Assembly (NCBI GenBank): GCA_963634825.1
Contig: CAVHCP010000014.1
Coordinates: forward strand, 1 to 30,444
DNA from: Gallibacter sp963634825
GTDB taxonomy: Bacteria > Bacillota > Clostridia > Peptostreptococcales > Anaerovoracaceae
Length of the DNA: 30,444 nt
Reading direction: 5' to 3'
Shown here in pieces: positions 6,852 to 13,527 of this stretch; the stretch's first letter is position 1; each line of letters opens with the position of its first letter. A model generated the notes under the pieces. It was not told where the DNA came from and did no database searches. It saw only the letters and a list, made by a program, of their open reading frames with translations. Made by a program: the position numbers and the translations under genes.

Positions 6852-7430
6852 ATGAATTACAAAGAGTTGGAAAATGTAAACAAGGAGCTTAAAACAACTC
6901 CGATAAAAGGCAAGGAATATGCCGAGGTAAACCAAAGAATATTAGCTTTTAGAAAGCTTTACCCTGAGGGATTTATAAAAACAAAAATGTTATCGAATGA
7001 AAACGGCGTATGTGTTTTTACCGCAGAAGTCGGCTACCATACAATCGCAGGCGACGAGATTGCAGAAAGCATACTTGCGACAGGCACAGCATACGAGAAA
7101 GAGAACTCAAGTTTTATAAATAAAACCTCATATATTGAGAATTGCGAAACTTCTGCAGTCGGCAGAGCGCTGGCAATGCTCGGCATAGGAGTTGACACAT
7201 CAATTGCAAGTGCCGAAGAGGTCGGCAATGCAATAGCAAATCAGAAGAAAGACAACGAAAAAAGCGAACGGGATGCCTTAAGGGCGGAAGTTATCAAGCT
7301 TGCGAAAGAAAAGGGGCTTGATATGAACGAAGTAGCAAAAGATTATAAATTGAACGCACAGACAACAGCGGAGCACTTTAGAGAAGTATTGGCAGATTTG
7401 AGAGGTGAGAAGAATGCAGAATGTAACTAA
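6852..7430 (+). CDS. ERF-like single-strand annealing protein
   Basis: 192 residues. The central segment ENCETSAVGRALAMLGIG (about residues 96-113) resembles the conserved region of ERF/Rad52-like phage annealing proteins, and the variable charged C-terminus is usual. Such proteins coat resected single strands and anneal homologous DNA. The adjacent YqaJ-like exonuclease at 7414 makes an exonuclease-plus-annealase pair, like lambda Red. The ATG at 6852 is preferred over the GTG just before it because of AAAGGAAA spacing. It overlaps the exonuclease start. Confidence 0.75.
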   Translation: MNYKELENVNKELKTTPIKGKEYAEVNQRILAFRKLYPEGFIKTKMLSNENGVCVFTAEVGYHTIAGDEIAESILATGTAYEKENSSFINKTSYIENCETSAVGRALAMLGIGVDTSIASAEEVGNAIANQKKDNEKSERDALRAEVIKLAKEKGLDMNEVAKDYKLNAQTTAEHFREVLADLRGEKNAECN

Positions 7431-8310
7431 AGACAGAGAAAAATACATCGGCGGAAGTGATATCCCTGCCATTCTAAATATCTCGCCTTTTAAAAGCAGA
7501 TACAGACTTCTGCAGGAGAAAGCGCAGATTGTAGAAATAGAATTTCGAGGCAACGAGTACACCGAGTACGGCAACGAGCTTGAACCAAAAATCAGGGAAC
7601 ACCTCTCGAAAATCTATGAAACAGAGTTTGTAGAAGATAAGCGAATAGACGGAGCTTTCCGCTATCACGCTGACGGCTACAGCGAGGAGAAAGAGACAGT
7701 TATTGAAATTAAAACAACAAGTCACATCAAAAAAGAGGTAAGCGATTATCAAAACTATCTTTGCCAACTCGTACAGGGAATGAAGATGTTCAAAGCACCA
7801 AACGGCATATTAGCGGTTTACGAAAGACCCGAGAACTTCTCGACAGAATTTGACACGCCAAGATTGTATGTTTATGAAATCCGCTTGGAGGATTATGCAG
7901 AGCTTGCAGACGGTATAGATAACGCTTGCGAGAGCTTCTTAAAAGACCTTGAAAAACTGAAAGAAAACCCTTTCTTGAGTGAAGAGGACTTAGCACCAAA
8001 CGAGATAGTCTTACTATCTGATAAAGTGCTTGCCCTCGAGAGCAAGCTTGCGGAGATGAAAGAGGTTGAAAAACAGCTAAAAAGCTTCAAGGAACAGCTA
8101 AAAAAGGCAATGGAGCAGAGTGGTTGGAAGAAGTGGACAACCAACAGCGGAGTAAAGCTCACGCTTGTGGCAGACACCGAGCCTAAAGTAGTCGATAAGT
8201 TTGACGAAAAGGCATTTGCGAACGACCACAAAGATCTTTACGAGGAGTATCTGAAGCCTTCCACTAAAGCAGGCAGGAGCGGATATGTTCGTATAACGCT
8301 ACCTAAATAG
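7414..8310 (+). CDS. YqaJ-family phage exonuclease
   Basis: 298-residue PD-(D/E)XK nuclease that probably resects double-strand ends for the annealing protein upstream. The YqaJ start motif GGSDIPAILNISPF is at residues 13-26, GNELEP at about 53-58, catalytic Asp87 in HADGY, and E98-I-K100 in VIEIKTT, followed by a Gln-containing helix YLCQLVQGM. The C-terminal third is helical and charged. The ATG at 7414 follows AGAGGTGAGA and is chosen over a GTG at 7405. It overlaps the ERF-like gene by 17 bases. Confidence 0.88.
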   Translation: MQNVTKDREKYIGGSDIPAILNISPFKSRYRLLQEKAQIVEIEFRGNEYTEYGNELEPKIREHLSKIYETEFVEDKRIDGAFRYHADGYSEEKETVIEIKTTSHIKKEVSDYQNYLCQLVQGMKMFKAPNGILAVYERPENFSTEFDTPRLYVYEIRLEDYAELADGIDNACESFLKDLEKLKENPFLSEEDLAPNEIVLLSDKVLALESKLAEMKEVEKQLKSFKEQLKKAMEQSGWKKWTTNSGVKLTLVADTEPKVVDKFDEKAFANDHKDLYEEYLKPSTKAGRSGYVRITLPK

Positions 8311-8317
8311 ATAATAT

Positions 8318-8404
8318 GGCGGTGCTCAAGTTATTTTATTAAGTAGTAGTAGTTATTGGGTCATTGTTTCTAAATGTAAGTTACATTTCGTACACTGCAC
8401 CGCC
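8318..8404 (+). other. Structured leader A before a gene lacking a ribosome-binding site
   Basis: GGCGGTGC (8318-8325) is perfectly complementary to GCACCGCC (8397-8404) across a 71-base AT-rich loop that holds a second perfect hairpin, AAATGTAA-G-TTACATTT (8372-8388). The start codon at 8418 comes 14 bases after the right arm with no Shine-Dalgarno sequence. Element B (8689-8777) has nearly the same length and placement. Confidence 0.6.
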
Positions 8405-8417
8405 TTATTTATAAATT

Positions 8418-8693
8418 ATGAAAAGCATTTTACAGGACAAAAAAGAGTGCTATATAACAGGCAGAACCGACAGATTGCACTTGCACCACATTTACTTCGG
8501 AGCTAACAGGAAGATAAGCGACCAAAACGGTTTCACAATCTATCTTATCCCCGAGCTTCACAATATGAGCAATCAGGGCATACATTTCAATAGAGAGTTT
8601 GACCTTGCAATTAAAAGGAAATGCCAAGCAAAGTTTGAGGAAACGCACTCACGAGATGAGTTTATAAAACTTATCGGGAAAAGCTATTTATAA
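8418..8693 (+). CDS. HNH/treble-clef-like phage recombination protein
   Basis: 91 residues with CYITG at 11-15, HLHHIYFGANR at about 21-31 and LHNMSNQGIHF at about 51-61, a Cys/His/Asn layout like small HNH or NinG-type nucleases. It lies in the recombination block between an exonuclease and a NinB-like gene, so a role in processing DNA junctions is plausible. There is no Shine-Dalgarno site; it is preceded by a long stem (8318-8404), and its stop lies inside the next stem (8689-8777). Catalytic activity is inferred. Confidence 0.78.
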   Translation: MKSILQDKKECYITGRTDRLHLHHIYFGANRKISDQNGFTIYLIPELHNMSNQGIHFNREFDLAIKRKCQAKFEETHSRDEFIKLIGKSYL

Positions 8694-8777
8694 AAGGGCA
8701 ACGCCGATTAACTCATTTTATACCGTCCTTTTAACCTTTGATGATTGATTTTGAAATTTAAAAGTTGCCCTTTTATA
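8689..8777 (+). other. Structured leader B before the NinB-like gene
   Basis: A 14-bp perfect inverted repeat: TATAAAAGGGCAAC (8689-8702) and GTTGCCCTTTTATA (8764-8777), with a 61-base AT-rich loop. The left arm contains the stop codon of the HNH-like gene. The NinB-like ATG follows 11 bases after the right arm with no Shine-Dalgarno site. Span (89 bases) and the AT-rich tail before the ATG match leader A. Confidence 0.7.
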
Positions 8778-8787
8778 TATAAAGATT

Positions 8788-9327
8788 ATGGAAATTTTAG
8801 ATATAACAGCAAATCCGACTTTTTCGGGAGATATACAAATAACGCTAACCGTGCCACAAAGCGCACAAACGACCGTAGAGGAGCTTTTAGCAATTGATAA
8901 GGGGAATTTACCGCAATATGAATTAAAAGTGCTTAAAAAGCGAAATAGGCGGTCACTGGACGCTAACGCTTATATGTGGGTACTTTGCGACAAGCTCGCA
9001 AAAAAGCTTAACACTGCAGCGGATGAAATCTACAAAGAGATGATTAACCGCTACGGCACAAGCGAGATAGTACCAATAAGGGCGGATGCCGTGCAGGCAT
9101 TTATTGATAAGTGGCAGTCACAGGGGCTTGGGAATATGTGCTTAAATCTTGGCGACTGCAGGCGAACGGAAGGATACCAAAATATAAAGATATTCTTTGG
9201 AAGTAGTACCTACAACACAAAAGAGATGTCAGTCTTGATTGACGGCATTGTAACAGAAGCCAAAGAGCAAGGAATCGAGACGCTTCCTTCTGAAGAGTTG
9301 GAGAGATTGAAAGAGAGTTGGAAATGA
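8788..9327 (+). CDS. NinB-like recombination mediator
   Basis: 179 residues. The segment RSLDANAYMWVLCDKLAKKL (about 52-71) and the later KWQSQGLGNMCLNLGDCRRTEGYQ region are typical of NinB/Orf-like proteins of Firmicutes phages, which bind single-stranded DNA and help the phage recombinase. No Shine-Dalgarno site precedes the ATG at 8788; the long stem 8689-8777 does. The stop overlaps the next start as ATGA. Family assignment is good, biochemical role inferred. Confidence 0.8.
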   Translation: MEILDITANPTFSGDIQITLTVPQSAQTTVEELLAIDKGNLPQYELKVLKKRNRRSLDANAYMWVLCDKLAKKLNTAADEIYKEMINRYGTSEIVPIRADAVQAFIDKWQSQGLGNMCLNLGDCRRTEGYQNIKIFFGSSTYNTKEMSVLIDGIVTEAKEQGIETLPSEELERLKESWK

Positions 9328-10001
9328 AAAGCGGATGGATAAAATTATACAACCAAATGGTTGATTGGGAGTGGTACAAAGACCCTCCGGCAAAAATCCT
9401 TTTTCTGCATTGCTTGCTAAAAGCAAATTTGAAACCAAATACAAAATACAAGGGGCAAAAATTAGAGATTGGAGAATTTGCTACAACAGCAAAAGACTTA
9501 GCAGAGGAAACAGGATTAACAGACCAACAATTGCGAACAGCCTTAAAAAAACTTGAAAGCACTGGCGAAATAACGAAAAAATCAACAAACAAAAATACTT
9601 TTATAAAGGTTGAAAACTGGGGCTTTTATCAAGGCAAAGACGAGGCAAGCAACAAACGAGCAACAAACGAGCAACAAACGAACAACAAACGAACAACAAA
9701 CGAGCAACAAACGAATAGAGTAAGAATAAAAGAATATAATAATAATAATATATATATAATGCCACTTCTCGGAGTTGCCGAGAATGTGAAGCTGTCAGAG
9801 GAAGAACTGGAGAAGCTAAAAGAGCTTGTCCCATATGACTGGCAGGAATGGATTGACCGCTTATCTGAGTATATGGCGAGTAAAGGGAAAAGGTACAAGA
9901 GCCATTATATGACTTTGAGAACTTGGATAAGACGGGAGCAAGGTGAAAGCACTGGGAAACAAGGTACACGCTTTGCAAATGTGAAAGGAGTTGAATTATG
10001 A
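9324..10001 (+). CDS. Phage replisome organizer / replication initiator
   Basis: 225 residues. The N-terminal domain (about 1-100, MKSGWIKLYNQMVDWEWYKD start) is a winged helix of the replisome-organizer type with helices DLAEETGLTDQQLRTALKKLE. The C-terminal domain (about 160-215, WQEWIDRLSEYMASKGKRYK...LRTWIRRE) is DnaD/DnaB-like. Between them a low-complexity linker rich in Asn, Gln and Thr is encoded by six 11-bp repeats. The gene thus probably carries its own origin, as lambda O does. It overlaps the NinB-like stop (ATGA), and the loader gene overlaps its end. Confidence 0.87.
   Translation: MKSGWIKLYNQMVDWEWYKDPPAKILFLHCLLKANLKPNTKYKGQKLEIGEFATTAKDLAEETGLTDQQLRTALKKLESTGEITKKSTNKNTFIKVENWGFYQGKDEASNKRATNEQQTNNKRTTNEQQTNRVRIKEYNNNNIYIMPLLGVAENVKLSEEELEKLKELVPYDWQEWIDRLSEYMASKGKRYKSHYMTLRTWIRREQGESTGKQGTRFANVKGVEL
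9651..9716. repeat. Six tandem 11-bp iterons, probable phage origin
   Basis: Six exact 11-bp units of AACAAACGARC start at 9651, 9662, 9673, 9684, 9695 and 9706; the last varies at its end (AAT). They lie inside the initiator gene and give its Asn/Gln/Thr-rich linker. Iterons within an initiator gene, followed by AT-rich DNA, are the classical lambdoid and Firmicutes-phage origin plan. Too short and spacer-free to be CRISPR. Confidence 0.82.
9717..9762. other. AT-rich candidate DNA-unwinding element
   Basis: Directly after the iterons, the sequence is almost pure A/T with AATAATAAT and TATATATATA runs. This is where strand opening would begin if the iterons bind the initiator. Inferred from position and composition. 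Confidence 0.65.
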
Positions 10002-10660
10002 GTTGTGAGAAATGCAATGGCACGGGCTGGATAACAAGCATAATCGACGGCGAGGAGTATGTGAGAGTCTGCGAGTGTCAAGCAAGAGAAAGGGAACAGG
10101 CGAGGTTCGAAAAGTACTTACAGGAAAGCGGACTTAAAAGAGTTTTGAGGGAATGGAACTTTGACACCTACAAAACAGACTGCCCTACTTGCGAAAGCCT
10201 AAAGCAAAAAGCGGAGCAATTCCTCGAAGAGACTGAGGCGTGGTGGTACATAAGCGGAGTTACAGGGTGCGGAAAGACACACATCACAACAGCGATTTGC
10301 GGAGAGCTTATCCGCAGAGGAACAGCCGTCCACTATATGCAGTGGCGAGACGAAAGCACAGAGTTAAAAGCACTTGTAGGGGACAGCAAAAAATATAGCG
10401 ACCGCATACGCAGATTAAAAAAAATCAAAGTGCTTTATATCGACGATTTCCTAAAGGGCGGAGTCACAGAAGCGGATAAAAAATTGGCATTTGAAATAAT
10501 AAATGCGAGGTATGTGGCAGGGCTTCAAACTCTCTTTTCAAGCGAGCGAGGTATCCGTGAAATTTTAGAAATCGATGAAGCCATCGGCGGACGAATAAAG
10601 CAAAGGACTGGCGAGTATCTGCTCGAAGTAAAGCAGATAGGAAACAGGAGGCTTAAATGA
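9998..10660 (+). CDS. DnaC-like helicase loader (AAA+ ATPase)
   Basis: Loads the replicative helicase at the phage origin. 220 residues. The N-terminus has cysteines at 3, 6, 25 and 27 (CEKC and CECQ), a zinc-ribbon-like start. Walker A GVTGCGKT is at 87-94, Walker B VLYIDD at 145-150, and an SSE sensor-1-like motif at about 181-183 with GGRI after it. It overlaps the initiator stop (ATGA) and is overlapped by the next gene. No helicase or primase gene is seen, so the phage likely uses host DnaB/DnaC. Confidence 0.93.
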   Translation: MSCEKCNGTGWITSIIDGEEYVRVCECQAREREQARFEKYLQESGLKRVLREWNFDTYKTDCPTCESLKQKAEQFLEETEAWWYISGVTGCGKTHITTAICGELIRRGTAVHYMQWRDESTELKALVGDSKKYSDRIRRLKKIKVLYIDDFLKGGVTEADKKLAFEIINARYVAGLQTLFSSERGIREILEIDEAIGGRIKQRTGEYLLEVKQIGNRRLK

Positions 10661-11124
10661 AAAAGCTATATATAATACTTGCAATAATCTTGATAATCGC
10701 AAGCGGTTACAGCCTTTACAAACTATCGGAGATTGGCGATTGCCTAAAAGAAATAAACGGTAAGCTTGCGCAGACAGCCGAGCAAGTGCAGGAGATGAGC
10801 AAACAAGCAAAGGCAGATTTTGAGGAGAAAGAGAAAAGCCTCGGACTCTTCACAGTCACAGCGTATTGCAAGTGTGAGAAATGTTGCGGAAAGTGGAGCG
10901 ACAGCCCCACGGCAAGCGGTACAAAGCCCACGCAAGGCAGAACTATAGCGGTTGACCCGTCGGTCATAGCACTTGGCGAAAAAGTGACAATTGACGGCAC
11001 GACATACACCGCAGAGGATACAGGCTCGGCGATAAAGGGCAAAAGGATTGATTTATACTTTGACAGCCACGCAGAGGCGGAGGCATACGGAAAAAAACAA
11101 ATGGAGGTAACAAAGAATGAATAG
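10657..11124 (+). CDS. Membrane-anchored 3D-domain protein
   Basis: 155 residues. An N-terminal membrane anchor or signal (about 3-23), a helical linker (about 28-60), then a 3D domain, named for three conserved aspartates, at about 65-150: FTVTAYCKCEKC...ASGTKPTQGRTIAVDP...AEDTGSAIKGKRIDLYF. The fold is shared with MltA-type lytic transglycosylases and YabE/Rpf-like wall enzymes, so it may act on peptidoglycan. Its place between the helicase loader and SSB genes, far from lysis genes, is odd. It overlaps both neighbours. Confidence 0.82.
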   Translation: MKKLYIILAIILIIASGYSLYKLSEIGDCLKEINGKLAQTAEQVQEMSKQAKADFEEKEKSLGLFTVTAYCKCEKCCGKWSDSPTASGTKPTQGRTIAVDPSVIALGEKVTIDGTTYTAEDTGSAIKGKRIDLYFDSHAEAEAYGKKQMEVTKNE

Positions 11125-11482
11125 TGTTGTATTGATTGGCAGATTAACAAAAGACCCTGAGGAAAGAGCGACAGGAAACGGATTAACAGTTGCACGCTTC
11201 TCGGTAGCAATTGACAGAGGAAAGGACAAGGACGGAAACGACAGGGGCGCAGATTTCCCTAATGTGGTAGTTTTCGGCAGGCAAGCGGAGAATTGCACAA
11301 AATATTTAAAAAAAGGCTTAAAAGTGGCAATTAGCGGACACCTGCAGACAGGCAGTTACGATAAAGACGGCAGAAAGGTTTACACGACAGATGTCATCGC
11401 AGATAAAGTGGAGTTTATCGAGTGGGCGAAAGAGGGAAAAGAACAGATGTTCACACAGGTAAACGAACCAATACCATTTTAG
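11117..11482 (+). CDS. ssb: Single-stranded DNA-binding protein
   Basis: 121 residues with an OB fold: MNSVVLIGRLTKDPEER at the start, FSVAIDRG, FPNVVVFGRQAENCTKYLKKG and VAISGHLQTGSYDKDGRKVY. It coats single strands during replication and recombination. The extreme C-terminus (NEPIPF) keeps the IPF tip that recruits partner proteins, although the acidic run before it is short. AGGTAAC lies just upstream, inside the 3D-domain gene, which it overlaps. Confidence 0.95.
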   Translation: MNSVVLIGRLTKDPEERATGNGLTVARFSVAIDRGKDKDGNDRGADFPNVVVFGRQAENCTKYLKKGLKVAISGHLQTGSYDKDGRKVYTTDVIADKVEFIEWAKEGKEQMFTQVNEPIPF

Positions 11483-11492
11483 GAGGTAAAAG

Positions 11493-11672
11493 ATGAGTAA
11501 CAAGACAATACCTGAAAAAATGGCAAGCGGTGAAATGATAACCGCCGACGATATATCAAGATTTTTTAAAGTAATAGACAATATCACAATTGACGGCAGA
11601 ACGATTGGAGAAATAGCGGAGGCACAAAATGGCGAAAATGCAGAGAGAAAAAGGCAAGAGGGGCGAGCGTGA
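11493..11672 (+). CDS. 59-aa hypothetical phage protein
   Basis: Preceded by AGGAGG at ideal distance. The product begins MSNKTIPEKMASGEMITADD and is mixed-charge with one likely helix (ISRFFKVIDN). It overlaps the next gene by 44 bases in another frame, which is common in this operon. Not recognised; small regulatory or recombination accessory proteins occur here in related phages. Confidence 0.65.
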   Translation: MSNKTIPEKMASGEMITADDISRFFKVIDNITIDGRTIGEIAEAQNGENAERKRQEGRA

Positions 11673-12054
11673 GCTTGCTTCAAAGCTAAGAGAATACGGC
11701 TACAATGCAAGGCGAGGGCAACAGTTTTGCGGAGCTAACGGAGACGCCGATGTCGTCGGCTTGGAAGATATACACATTGAGTGCAAGCGAACAGAACGCT
11801 TAAGCATCTATGAAGCATTGGCGCAGGCGAAAGCCGACAAAAAAGAAAGCGAGAAACCGATTGTATGCCACAGAAAAAACCATAGCGAGTGGGTAGTTAT
11901 CCAACCGCTTGATGACTGGATAGAGCTTTACAGAGAATGGCAGAACTCGATGCACTTCAAGGCTCTACCGCTACCAATAGAGGGCGGAGAAGTAACAGAA
12001 AAAGAGAGAGCAGACCTTGAGAGGTTGATAGAAAGGGGAAAAAATGGAAAGTAG
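11629..12054 (+). CDS. Resolvase-like PD-(D/E)XK nuclease
   Basis: 141 residues beginning KGKRGERELASKLREYGYNARRGQQ, with DADVVGLEDIHIECKRTE (about 41-58) giving the D...ExK nuclease core as in archaeal-type Hjc resolvases. It probably resolves branched DNA from recombination or replication before packaging. GGAGG lies 6 bases before the ATG. Several downstream residues (IVCHRKNHSEWVVI) fit the central beta strands of this fold. It overlaps MazG. Substrate specificity is inferred. Confidence 0.8.
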   Translation: MAKMQREKGKRGERELASKLREYGYNARRGQQFCGANGDADVVGLEDIHIECKRTERLSIYEALAQAKADKKESEKPIVCHRKNHSEWVVIQPLDDWIELYREWQNSMHFKALPLPIEGGEVTEKERADLERLIERGKNGK

Positions 12055-12334
12055 AGATGACCTATACGAAAAGGCTATAGAAGTTTATGGCAGAGAAATG
12101 CAAACGATTGTAGCAATAGAGGAGATGGCGGAGCTTCAGAAAGAACTGACGAAAGCCTTGCGAGGTGCAGAGAATACCGTGGCAATCGTCGAGGAAATGG
12201 CAGATGTCTATATAATGCTTGAGCAGTTGCATTTAATTTATGACATCCAGTGGGAAGCAGTAGCGATTGCGCTTTCTGCAAAAGCTGACAGATTAGAGGA
12301 GAGACTAAACAGGGAGAAAAATGGAAAACTTTAA
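12044..12334 (+). CDS. MazG-like nucleotide pyrophosphohydrolase
   Basis: 96 residues with the metal-binding pattern EEMAELQKEL and EEMADVYIML typical of all-alpha NTP pyrophosphatases. Phage MazG proteins may trim non-canonical nucleotides or adjust alarmone levels during infection; which applies here cannot be told. A ribosome site AAGGGG precedes the ATG, and the gene overlaps both neighbours by 11-14 bases. Confidence 0.85.
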   Translation: MESRDDLYEKAIEVYGREMQTIVAIEEMAELQKELTKALRGAENTVAIVEEMADVYIMLEQLHLIYDIQWEAVAIALSAKADRLEERLNREKNGKL

Positions 12335-12716
12335 AGATTTGCGAAAACTGAAAAAAGAGATTGAACAGCTCGAAAGCACTTACAGGGATTATTTATGCGT
12401 ACCGTCTGAATATGTGGCAGATACCGCAAAAGACTACACGCAAGGAATAGCTCGGACAATCGTTGTCTCGGGCTATGGCGACCCAAAATATGCAAGGGTG
12501 AGGCAAAGCCTTATCATTAAGAGAAAAAAGCTACTCGAGCAAATAGAGGCAATCGAGAAAGCCCTTGACTCCGAGGATAATGCCGAGACAAGAACGATAC
12601 TTCGGATGTACTATGTCGACGGGCTGACGCAACAAGAAATCGCAGACAAATTACATTACAGCGTGGAAACGATTAAGAGGAGAATGAAAGGAGCAAAAGA
12701 TGAGCGGGATTATTAG
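12321..12716 (+). CDS. ArpU/RinA-like late transcription regulator
   Basis: 131 residues. The N-terminal half is helical. The C-terminal segment DNAETRTILRMYYVDGLTQQ...DKLHYSVETIKRRMKGAK (about 86-125) is a sigma-region-4-like helix-turn-helix, as in the ArpU/RinA family that activates late genes. It is the last larger gene of the early operon, where that regulator normally sits. Its natural targets would be the two promoters with tandem TGAC repeats at 13776-13809 and 13917-13950. DNA binding is well supported, target choice is inferred. Confidence 0.85.
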   Translation: MENFKDLRKLKKEIEQLESTYRDYLCVPSEYVADTAKDYTQGIARTIVVSGYGDPKYARVRQSLIIKRKKLLEQIEAIEKALDSEDNAETRTILRMYYVDGLTQQEIADKLHYSVETIKRRMKGAKDERDY

Positions 12717-12921
12717 CTTAACAATGTGGAGCGACTTTATGCGAATAGTAACAAGAGAGCAAGAAAAGATATTTATACAACGAGATGGCAAAGAGATTAA
12801 AGTCTCCACCGAGTACGGGAGCGAGAACATAAAGACTGGGATTATTAAAAAGCTTGAGTCAATGGGCGTTGATATGAGGCAGTGGCAGAAAGAAGTAATA
12901 GTCACTTATGCTTATAAATAG
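12700..12921 (+). CDS. 73-aa hypothetical phage protein
   Basis: Starts inside the end of the regulator gene with AAAGGAG 7 bases upstream. The product (MSGIISLTMWSDFMRIVTRE start, VIVTYAYK end) is mixed charge with no membrane helix. A strong terminator lies 10 bases after the stop, so it is the last gene of the early operon. Not recognised. A role alongside the late regulator is possible only from position. Confidence 0.6.
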   Translation: MSGIISLTMWSDFMRIVTREQEKIFIQRDGKEIKVSTEYGSENIKTGIIKKLESMGVDMRQWQKEVIVTYAYK

Positions 12922-12931
12922 CAGAGAAAAG

Positions 12932-12954
12932 CCGTGAAAAAATCACGGTTTTTT
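12932..12954 (+). terminator. Terminator of the early operon
   Basis: Stem CCGTGA (12932-12937) and TCACGG (12943-12948), loop of five As, then six Ts. A classical intrinsic terminator just before the promoter of module 2. Confidence 0.88.
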
Positions 12955-12976
12955 AATATTTTTTTAGAAAAGTGTA

Positions 12977-13005
12977 TTGACAATATACGCCAATGAGTAT
13001 ATAAT
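12977..13005 (+). promoter_or_regulatory. Strong promoter of module 2 with inverted repeat in spacer
   Basis: Perfect consensus: TTGACA (12977-12982), 17-base spacer, TATAAT (13000-13005). The spacer region holds ATAC-N8-GTAT (12985-13000, ATACGCCAATGAGTAT). The promoter of module 3 has the same ATAC-N8-GTAT with the same GAGTAT half, so both may share a repressor. Confidence 0.85.
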
Positions 13006-13033
13006 ATAATCAAGACGAAAGGGGGTGATAAAA

Positions 13034-13117
13034 ATGGACAAGTATACAGAGATAGTAAAAGACCTATTAGAAATTGTCGCAATAATATTAACAATAATAA
13101 AAGTTAATAAAAAATAG
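13034..13117 (+). CDS. 27-aa hydrophobic peptide, module 2 peptide A (type I toxin-like)
   Basis: Begins MDKYTEIVKDLL, has one hydrophobic helix (about residues 10-22) and ends VNKK. The ribosome site GGGGGTG is strong, and the promoter at 12977 is consensus. Such single-helix peptides with a lysine tail resemble Fst/Hol-Tox-like membrane toxins. The final AAT AAA AAA TAG codons make a run of six As, which on the other strand is a T-run at the end of the candidate antisense RNA. Toxicity is inferred only. Confidence 0.7.
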   Translation: MDKYTEIVKDLLEIVAIILTIIKVNKK

Positions 13118-13164
13118 GTCTTTTGGGAAATGCCACCGCCCTAAAGGGTGGCAACTATTAAATT
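13109..13164 (-). ncRNA. Candidate antisense RNA of module 2
   Basis: A - strand transcript from the promoter at 13171-13199 would start near 13164, pass the 7-bp stem TGCCACC/GGTGGCA (13131-13137 with 13147-13153) and reach six Ts (complement of 13109-13114) at the toxin-like gene's stop. About 55 bases long, antisense to the 3' end of the peptide mRNA. The gap between the hairpin and T-run makes termination uncertain. Confidence 0.45.
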
Positions 13165-13170
13165 AAATTT

Positions 13171-13199
13171 ATTATAGCATAGGAGGGGCGAAAATGAAA
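13171..13199 (-). promoter_or_regulatory. Convergent promoter of module 2
   Basis: On the - strand, TATAAT (13171-13176) is perfect; 17 bases away is TTTCAT (13194-13199), a weak -35. The -35 box is the complement of the ATG-AAA that starts the next gene. Confidence 0.45.
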
Positions 13200-13382
13200 G
13201 AAAATAATATTTTAAAAAGCATATTACTGCTGATATTGGTATTGACAGTAGTAGACGGAGAATGGCGAAATCCGAGCGTACTCGATATTATAAAAATTGT
13301 ATTACTTGTAATAGCGCTTATAGTTACATTTAAAGGGGGAAAACAAAATGACAACAGAAGCACAGAAAAGAGCAAGAAATAA
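13194..13382 (+). CDS. 62-aa two-helix membrane peptide, module 2 peptide B
   Basis: AGGAGG is 7 bases before the ATG. Two hydrophobic helices (about residues 7-20 and 30-46) flank a loop with E-W-R-N-P, then a polar basic tail (KGGKQNDNRSTEKSKK). The loop W-x-x-P and two-helix plan match peptide B of module 1 (5701). It overlaps the downstream ribbon-helix-helix-like gene by 35 bases. Function unknown; a membrane partner of peptide A, a holin-like protein or a sensor for the regulator are all open. Confidence 0.68.
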   Translation: MKENNILKSILLLILVLTVVDGEWRNPSVLDIIKIVLLVIALIVTFKGGKQNDNRSTEKSKK

Positions 13383-13527
13383 ATACAACAAAGAAGCATA
13401 CAAGAGAATTACTTTTAGTTTATCAAAGAAATATGATGAGGACATTATAGAATACTTGGAGAGAGCAGAGAACAAACAGGGAGTGATAAAAGAGGCGTTG
13501 CGTGAAAAAATAAAAGCAGAAATTTGA
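13348..13527 (+). CDS. Ribbon-helix-helix-like regulator, module 2
   Basis: 59 residues: basic start (AQKRARNKYNKEAYK), a beta-strand-like RITFSLS, then two helices (KKYDEDIIEYLERAENKQ and GVIKEALREKIKAE), the ribbon-helix-helix plan of Arc/CopG/antitoxin proteins. GGGGGA lies about 7 bases upstream. It starts inside the peptide B gene. Likely represses its own unit, perhaps by ATAC-N8-GTAT at 12985. The - strand gene at 14377 has a similar start (basic, RRYNSKTYTRWAV) and module position. Confidence 0.7.
   Translation: MTTEAQKRARNKYNKEAYKRITFSLSKKYDEDIIEYLERAENKQGVIKEALREKIKAEI

Noticed and set aside
6216..6935. 239-aa ORF on the - strand
   Set aside because: It is opposite several + strand genes with ribosome sites and overlaps; its Phe/Ser/Cys-rich composition is typical of antisense frames.
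8740..8756. Hammerhead-ribozyme-like core TTGATGA...GAAA in structured leader B
   Set aside because: The invariant C before TGANGA is a T here, and no stem II can form between the two parts.
9651..9716. CRISPR array
   Set aside because: Repeats are 11 bp and contiguous without spacers, and lie inside a coding gene; iterons explain them.
9601..10041. 146-aa and 89-aa ORFs on the - strand
   Set aside because: Opposite the iteron-containing initiator gene; the repeated LLFVC-like stretches are only the reverse reading of the repeats.
13034..13117. Peptide A genes as phage holins
   Set aside because: They are too short (27-34 aa), far from any lysis cassette, and one is on the - strand; a toxin-like or regulatory role fits better, although holin-like membrane effects remain possible.
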